A DNA stretch of 64,000 nt from Dorea_A sp016295505. GTDB taxonomy: Bacteria; Bacillota; Clostridia; Lachnospirales; Lachnospiraceae. Numbering within the stretch: the first letter of the stretch is position 1; every line of letters begins with the position of its first letter. The notes beneath the pieces were generated by a model. That model ran no database searches and had not been told where the DNA came from. It was given only the letters and a program-made list of their open reading frames with translations. Shown one piece after another: positions 59,476 through 64,000 of this stretch. The position numbers and the translations under genes were made by a program. The DNA is taken from contig NZ_JBDOHS010000016.1 of assembly GCF_039832105.1 (NCBI RefSeq), positions 1-64,000 on the forward strand, written 5' to 3'.

Positions 59476-60171
59476 ATGCTGGAAATATTAAAGAATCTGG
59501 ACTACAGTCCTTTGATCATCTCACTGAAGACGGGCGTGGTGGCAACCTGTATTTCCTTTTTTCTGGGGATCTTTGCGGCCAGAAGAGTGATCATGGCCCC
59601 GCCGGGGAAAAAGGCAGTCATAGATGGAATTCTGACACTCCCACTGGTACTGCCGCCAACCGTTGCAGGATTCTTCCTTCTCCTTCTGTTCAGCCGAAGG
59701 CGGCCGCTTGGAATCTTTTTATATGAAACATTTGACATTAAGGTCGTGCAGACCTGGCTTGGATGTATCATTGCAGCGACGGTCATCGCATTCCCGCTGA
59801 TGTACCGTAACGCAAGGGCAGCGTTTGAGCAGATTGACGTGAATCTGATCTATGCGGGGAGGACCCTGGGGATGTCTGAGCCGGAGATCTTCTGGAAGGT
59901 GATCATCCCGACAGCGGGACCGGGTATTGCGTCCGGAACCATCCTGACCTTTGCCCGTGCAATGGGGGAATATGGAGCGACTTCCATGCTGGCGGGAAAT
60001 ATTCCCGGAAAGACAGGAACGATCTCTCAGAAGATCGCCATGGTCATACAGGACGGAGACTATCTGACGGCAGGAATCTGGGTGGCAATCGTGATCACAA
60101 TTGCATTTGTCATTATCGTGCTTATGAATCTAATCTCATCCAGGAAGATGAAACATATCAAGAGGTGGTAA
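59476..60171 (+). CDS. modB: molybdate ABC transporter permease
   Basis: The 231-residue protein has five or six membrane helices and the EAA loop region AGRTLGMSEPEIFWKVIIPT. MGEYGATSMLAGNIPGKTGT is a ModB hallmark. GGAGGGAGGAG precedes ATG. It overlaps nothing but is 40 bases after modA. Confidence 0.93.
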   Translation: MLEILKNLDYSPLIISLKTGVVATCISFFLGIFAARRVIMAPPGKKAVIDGILTLPLVLPPTVAGFFLLLLFSRRRPLGIFLYETFDIKVVQTWLGCIIAATVIAFPLMYRNARAAFEQIDVNLIYAGRTLGMSEPEIFWKVIIPTAGPGIASGTILTFARAMGEYGATSMLAGNIPGKTGTISQKIAMVIQDGDYLTAGIWVAIVITIAFVIIVLMNLISSRKMKHIKRW

Positions 60172-60174
60172 CAG

Positions 60175-61236
60175 ATGGGAGTAAAGATTGATATTCAGAA
60201 AAAAGTGGGAAGCTTCCATCTGGACATCCGGTTTCAGAGTGAGGCTTCAAGGATCGGAATCCTGGGAGCTTCCGGATGCGGAAAAAGTATGACACTGAAA
60301 AGCATTGCAGGCATCGAGCTGCCGGATCAGGGGCAGATTGAACTGGACGGGAAAGTGGTCTACAGCTCGAAGGACAGGATCCATATTCGTCCGCAGGAGC
60401 GAAGTGTCGGATATCTGTTTCAGAATTATGCGTTGTTTCCAACAATGACGGTAGAAAAAAATATCACTGCCGGAGTCAAAGGAAGCAAAAGTGAAAAAGA
60501 AGCAAGAGTGCGGGAGATGGTGCGAAGGTTTCGCTTGGAGGGCCTGGAAAAGCGGCTTCCCGGAGAGCTTTCCGGAGGACAGCAGCAGAGAGTGGCTCTC
60601 GCCAGAATCATGGCGTATGAGCCGGAGGTGATACTGCTGGACGAGCCGTTCTCGGCGCTGGATATGTTCCTGCGGGATCATCTGCAGAGGGAGCTGGAGA
60701 CCATGCTTGCTGATTATCAGGGAACGGTGATACTGGTCTCCCATAACAGAGATGAGATCTATCGATTCTGCGAAGATCTTCTGATCATAGATCAGGGGAA
60801 AGCAGTGATCGCAGGACGGACGGAAGAGGTCTTCGAGGATCCGAAAAAAGTGGCAGCAGCCCGCCTGACCGGATGTAAGAATATCTCCGCAATCCGAAGG
60901 ATAGATGCGCATACCATGTATGCGACTGACTGGGGTGTAGAACTGCATACCGACAGAGTGATCGATGAGGAGATCACTCACGTGGGATTTCGTGCTCATG
61001 AGTTCCTTCCGGTATGGGGAGAACGTCGTGAGAACTGCATCCGTGTGAAGATCAGCGGAAGCGCCAGTCTTCCATTTGAAATGAATTATTACCTGCAGCC
61101 GGAAAATGATACAGAATCAGCCGGAACGCCGGTCTGCTGGTTTGTACAAAAAGAACGTCAGGAGCTCATCCGGGAGAAAGGAATGCCGGATTATCTGCAG
61201 TTTCCGGAAGCGCAGCTTCTGTTGTTAAGAGCTTAG
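60175..61236 (+). CDS. modC: molybdate ABC transporter ATP-binding protein
   Basis: The 353-residue ATPase has Walker A GASGCGKSM at about residues 33-41 (Met in place of the usual Thr), signature LSGGQQQRVALAR, and VILLDEPFSALD. A C-terminal TOBE-like domain from about residue 290 may bind molybdate. It starts four bases after modB. Confidence 0.93.
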   Translation: MGVKIDIQKKVGSFHLDIRFQSEASRIGILGASGCGKSMTLKSIAGIELPDQGQIELDGKVVYSSKDRIHIRPQERSVGYLFQNYALFPTMTVEKNITAGVKGSKSEKEARVREMVRRFRLEGLEKRLPGELSGGQQQRVALARIMAYEPEVILLDEPFSALDMFLRDHLQRELETMLADYQGTVILVSHNRDEIYRFCEDLLIIDQGKAVIAGRTEEVFEDPKKVAAARLTGCKNISAIRRIDAHTMYATDWGVELHTDRVIDEEITHVGFRAHEFLPVWGERRENCIRVKISGSASLPFEMNYYLQPENDTESAGTPVCWFVQKERQELIREKGMPDYLQFPEAQLLLLRA

Positions 61237-61278
61237 ACTGATTCTGCCATGGTTCCAGATTTTCCATCTTGAAATAGG

Positions 61279-61307
61279 TTTACAATAAAAAGGGAAACTG
61301 ATATAAT
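61279..61307 (+). promoter_or_regulatory. promoter of xpt
   Basis: TTTACA (61279-61284) and TATAAT (61302-61307) are 17 bases apart. No purine riboswitch precedes xpt here. Confidence 0.75.
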
Positions 61308-61344
61308 TTTGTTCAAATAAAGATAAAGGGATGAACAAAGGATC

Positions 61345-61926
61345 ATGGAACTTTTAAAAGAACGTATTCGAAAAGATGGGATTATTAAGCCGGGGAATGT
61401 TCTGAAAGTGGACAGCTTTCTGAATCATCAGATGGACATCCAGCTGTTTAACGAGATTGGGAAAGAATTTAAGCGTCGGTTTGCGGATGTGAAGGTTGAC
61501 CGGATTCTGACGATTGAGGCTTCCGGCATCGGAATTGCTGCGATCGTAGCGCAGTATTTTGACTGTCCGGTCGTATTTGCGAAAAAAACGCAGTCCATTA
61601 ATCTGGACGGAACAATGTTATCTACCAAGATCGAATCATTTACGCATAAGCGGACGTACGATGTGATCGTAGCAAGTCGTTTTATTCAGCCGGGAGAGAA
61701 TGTTCTGGTTCTGGACGACTTTATGGCCAACGGATGTGCGGCAATGGGACTGATTGATCTGATCGAATCCGCACATGCCAATGTAGTCGGAGTTGGAATC
61801 GTGATTGAAAAAGGATTTCAGCAGGGCGGCAGGATGCTTCGCGAAAAGGGACTTCGTGTAGAGTCACTGGCAATCGTAGACGGTATGGATGCGGATACAC
61901 AGAGCATCACATTCCGTGAAAATTAG
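61345..61926 (+). CDS. xpt: xanthine phosphoribosyltransferase
   Basis: The 193-residue enzyme makes XMP from xanthine and PRPP. It starts MELLKERIRKDGIIKPGNVL with LKVDSFLNHQMDIQLFNEIG, an Xpt hallmark. The PRPP loop lies in VLVLDDFMANGCAAMGLIDL. It has its own promoter and terminator inside the molybdenum gene cluster. Context suggests coordination of xanthine salvage with a xanthine-oxidising molybdenum enzyme, which is inference. Confidence 0.93.
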   Translation: MELLKERIRKDGIIKPGNVLKVDSFLNHQMDIQLFNEIGKEFKRRFADVKVDRILTIEASGIGIAAIVAQYFDCPVVFAKKTQSINLDGTMLSTKIESFTHKRTYDVIVASRFIQPGENVLVLDDFMANGCAAMGLIDLIESAHANVVGVGIVIEKGFQQGGRMLREKGLRVESLAIVDGMDADTQSITFREN

Positions 61927-61944
61927 ATAAGATCAGAGCTATCG

Positions 61945-61978
61945 CAGGTGGGTTTCAATATGCCCACCTGTATTTATG
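61945..61978 (+). terminator. terminator of xpt
   Basis: CAGGTGGG (61945-61952) pairs with CCCACCTG (61963-61970), followed by TATTTATG. Confidence 0.65.
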
Positions 61979-62068
61979 TAATCAGATATCCGGGAAACTG
62001 TCGGTGACGGAAGCTGCAGGATGGAATGATCCCGGATCGTGCATACAGAAAGGGGAAACAGAAAGTAT

Positions 62069-62557
62069 ATGGAGGATTTTACACATTTTAACACGCAGGG
62101 AAAAGCAAAAATGGTAGATGTGGGGGAAAAGGAAATCTCTCACAGAAGGGCAGTTGCAGCGGCCGCGGTAAAGGTGAATGCAGAGACTTTTCGTCTGATT
62201 CAGACCGGCGGCATGAAAAAGGGGGATGTGCTGACGGTGGCACAGATCGCAGGTGTGATGGGAGCAAAGAAGACATCCGAGCTGATCCCGATGTGCCATC
62301 CGATCGCCATTCATGGGATCGATCTGTCCTTTCATATGGATGAGGAGAACTGTCGGGTAGAGATCGAAGCCTCGGTAAGCTGTGACGGAAAGACAGGGGT
62401 AGAGATGGAGGCATTGACAGCGGTTACGACGGCGGCACTGACGGTCTACGATATGTGCAAGGCAGTGCAGAAGGATATGGAGATCACCGATATCCGGCTC
62501 CTGGAAAAATCCGGAGGCGTGCACGGAGATTTTAAACGAGAGGATCAGAAACTATGA
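62069..62557 (+). CDS. moaC: cyclic pyranopterin monophosphate synthase MoaC
   Basis: The 162-residue protein has RRAVAAAAVKVNAETFRLIQ, then TVAQIAGVMGAKKTSELIPM and CHPIAIHG, the MoaC active-site segments. It converts the MoaA product into cPMP. ATG 62069 follows AGGGGAAACAG (GTG 62039 is less likely). It overlaps yqeC by four bases. Confidence 0.93.
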   Translation: MEDFTHFNTQGKAKMVDVGEKEISHRRAVAAAAVKVNAETFRLIQTGGMKKGDVLTVAQIAGVMGAKKTSELIPMCHPIAIHGIDLSFHMDEENCRVEIEASVSCDGKTGVEMEALTAVTTAALTVYDMCKAVQKDMEITDIRLLEKSGGVHGDFKREDQKL

Positions 62558-63255
62558 GATTCGTGGAAGGGACATTTCCTTTTCTTCGGGAAACGGGACA
62601 TGTGATCGCGCTGGTCGGTGCCGGCGGCAAGACGACGCTGATGTATGAGATGGCGAGGCGGTATGCAGAGCGTGGCGCGAAGGTGCTTGTCACGACGACC
62701 ACGCACATCTTCCGGCCGGAGAGCGGACACTGGGCGCAAGATCCGGAGGAGACCGTCCGGCTGTGGGGGCAGGGCACCTATGCGGTGGCCGGAATCCCCT
62801 GTGAAGACGGGAAACTTTGCAGCCTTTCGGAAGAGGTGCTGGATGAATATATACGGATGGCAGATGTTGTGCTGATTGAGGCCGACGGATCAAAGCATAA
62901 GCCCTGCAAGGTTCCGGCTGCACATGAACCGGTCATCCCGGAATCATGTGACATCGTGATCGGCGTTATGGGAATGTGTGCGTGGGGAAAGCCACTGGAA
63001 GAGGTGTGCTTTCGAACGGAAGAAGCGATGCGTCTTCTAGGGATCACTGCCCGGGAGATTCTGGATGAGAAGAGGATGGCGGCGATACTGACATCGGAAG
63101 AGGGAACCAGAAAAAACGTTGGAGACCGGGAGTATTACGTCATGCTCAGCCAGTGCGAGACAAAGGAGCGCACACAGGCGGCCGAACGGATCCGTGAGTT
63201 ACTGAAGATGCAGAAGATAGAGCATTGTGTGATCGGAAAGGAGGAAATGATATAG
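62554..63255 (+). CDS. yqeC: putative selenium-dependent hydroxylase accessory protein YqeC
   Basis: The 233-residue protein starts with a P-loop VIALVGAGGKTTLMYEMARR. VLVTTTTHIFRPESGHW and VVLIEADGSKHKPCKVPAAH are YqeC hallmarks. In genomes with selenium-dependent molybdenum hydroxylases this family is linked to the maturation genes. ATG overlaps the moaC stop. Nucleotide hydrolysis is inferred from the P-loop. Confidence 0.9.
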   Translation: MRFVEGTFPFLRETGHVIALVGAGGKTTLMYEMARRYAERGAKVLVTTTTHIFRPESGHWAQDPEETVRLWGQGTYAVAGIPCEDGKLCSLSEEVLDEYIRMADVVLIEADGSKHKPCKVPAAHEPVIPESCDIVIGVMGMCAWGKPLEEVCFRTEEAMRLLGITAREILDEKRMAAILTSEEGTRKNVGDREYYVMLSQCETKERTQAAERIRELLKMQKIEHCVIGKEEMI

Positions 63256-64000
63256 ATGAAGAAACTGATCATTGTCCGTGGCGGAGGTGATCTGGCGACA
63301 GGAACGATCCATCGTCTGTGGTCGGCGGGCCTTCCGGTGCTGGTTCTGGAAGCGGAACATCCGGCAGCGATCCGGCGGCAGGTGGCTGTCAGTGAAGCAG
63401 TCTATGACGGACGGGCTTTGGTAGAGGGAATGTCGGCGGTTCTGGTTCACAGCTGTGAGGACATAGAAGAAGTGATAAAAAAAGGAGAGGTACCGGTCCT
63501 GGTGGATCCCAAAGGGGATGCGATCCGAACCCTCCGGCCGGAAGTAGTGGTGGATGCGATCCTTGCCAAGAAGAATCTGGGCACCAGCCGGGACATGGCG
63601 CCGCTTACCGTTGCACTCGGCCCCGGATTCGAAGCGGGGAAGGATGTGGATCTCGTGATTGAGACCAGAAGGGGACATAATCTGGGACGGGTCATCCGCA
63701 GCGGGTCTGCGTATCCGAATACCGGAGTGCCGGGCAATATCGGAGGTTATTCCAAAGAACGTGTCATACACGCCAAAGAAGCAGGGTTCTTCCATAACCG
63801 GTGCAGGATCGGAGATATCGTAACGGCCGGAGAGGAGATTGCATGGATCGAAATGGAAGATGGAGGAACCTGCCCGGTGCCTGCAACATTGACGGGAATC
63901 CTGCGCGGTCTTCTCAGAGAAGGCTATCCGGTCACCAGAGGATTTAAGATCGCAGATATCGATCCGCGTAAGGAAGAACTTGCAAACTGCTTCACCATCT
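63256..64000 (+). CDS. yqeB: selenium-dependent molybdenum cofactor biosynthesis protein YqeB (partial)
   Basis: The frame opens with ATG 63256 directly after the yqeC stop and stays open to the window end (248 codons). It starts KKLIIVRGGGDLATGTIHRL with a Rossmann-type glycine loop, then VLVDPKGDAIRTLRPEVVVD and VALGPGFEAGKDVDLVIETR. This matches YqeB, required to make the selenium form of the molybdenum cofactor. The C-terminus lies beyond the window. Confidence 0.9.
   Translation, partial: MKKLIIVRGGGDLATGTIHRLWSAGLPVLVLEAEHPAAIRRQVAVSEAVYDGRALVEGMSAVLVHSCEDIEEVIKKGEVPVLVDPKGDAIRTLRPEVVVDAILAKKNLGTSRDMAPLTVALGPGFEAGKDVDLVIETRRGHNLGRVIRSGSAYPNTGVPGNIGGYSKERVIHAKEAGFFHNRCRIGDIVTAGEEIAWIEMEDGGTCPVPATLTGILRGLLREGYPVTRGFKIADIDPRKEELANCFTI

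Noticed and set aside
61237..61344. Purine riboswitch before xpt
   Set aside because: No GTTTCTACC core is present; a plain promoter explains the leader.

Overview
The window looks like a chromosomal segment of a gut Lachnospiraceae bacterium (Clostridium cluster XIVa). The host genes are moderately AT-rich with strong AGGAGG-type ribosome sites and low-GC intergenic DNA. The gene repertoire also fits: an AlaA-like aminotransferase, RecD2, BioY, a FocA-type transporter and the YqeB/YqeC selenium-dependent molybdenum hydroxylase maturation genes. No rRNA or tRNA gene was recognised.

Bases 1-7200 are an accessory zone with a WYL-regulator remnant, a pRiA4b ORF-3-like protein, a HigB/HigA-ImmA toxin-antitoxin operon, a LURP-one-like protein and a DUF4143 ATPase. 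Bases 7270-11720 hold a broken VanW gene and a GC-richer block with a giant MalT-like LuxR regulator, a DUF2442 protein and a lipoprotein. Bases 11790-16030 carry asnB, a LemA/DUF3137 membrane operon and a RelB/RelE pair. Bases 16260-18630 are a graveyard ending in an IS1182-type insertion sequence. Bases 18990-31810 hold metabolic and DNA-repair genes: an iron alcohol dehydrogenase, an AlbA_2 regulator, alaA, a flavodoxin-type reductase, recD2 fused to a DUF4186 domain, and an ADP-ribosylglycohydrolase.

Bases 32009-39463 are a GC-rich integrative mobilizable element inserted in an XRE regulator gene. It carries ant(6)-Ib-like streptomycin resistance, a P-loop kinase, an XRE regulator, a cysteine-rich protein, a Rep-like initiator, a MobV relaxase, a pMV158-like oriT and a large serine recombinase next to its right end.

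Bases 40330-51290 hold bioY, small enzymes, ogt, a flavoprotein preceded by a purine-class riboswitch, and an operon with a prolyl-tRNA-editing homologue. Bases 51656-64000 hold a Crp/Fnr regulator, focA and a long molybdenum-cofactor operon (moeA-like, xdhC, moaA, MOSC-mogA, modABC, xpt, moaC, yqeC, yqeB). This cluster probably matures a selenium-dependent molybdenum hydroxylase, and the embedded xpt points to purine or xanthine use.

The most unusual signal is a set of four intergenic arrays (about 18641-18890, 29050-29350, 44141-44410, 52511-53275). In each, a short word, usually paired with its inverted copy, recurs every 52-53 bp or about 64 bp, close to whole numbers of helical turns. 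Each locus uses its own word, except that two arrays share one. A 21-bp array adjoins the third and a 13-bp array lies inside the fourth. They are not CRISPRs and no described family comes to mind. A second strong signal is a guanine-type riboswitch whose terminator arm overlaps aptamer helix P3, which predicts an ON switch.
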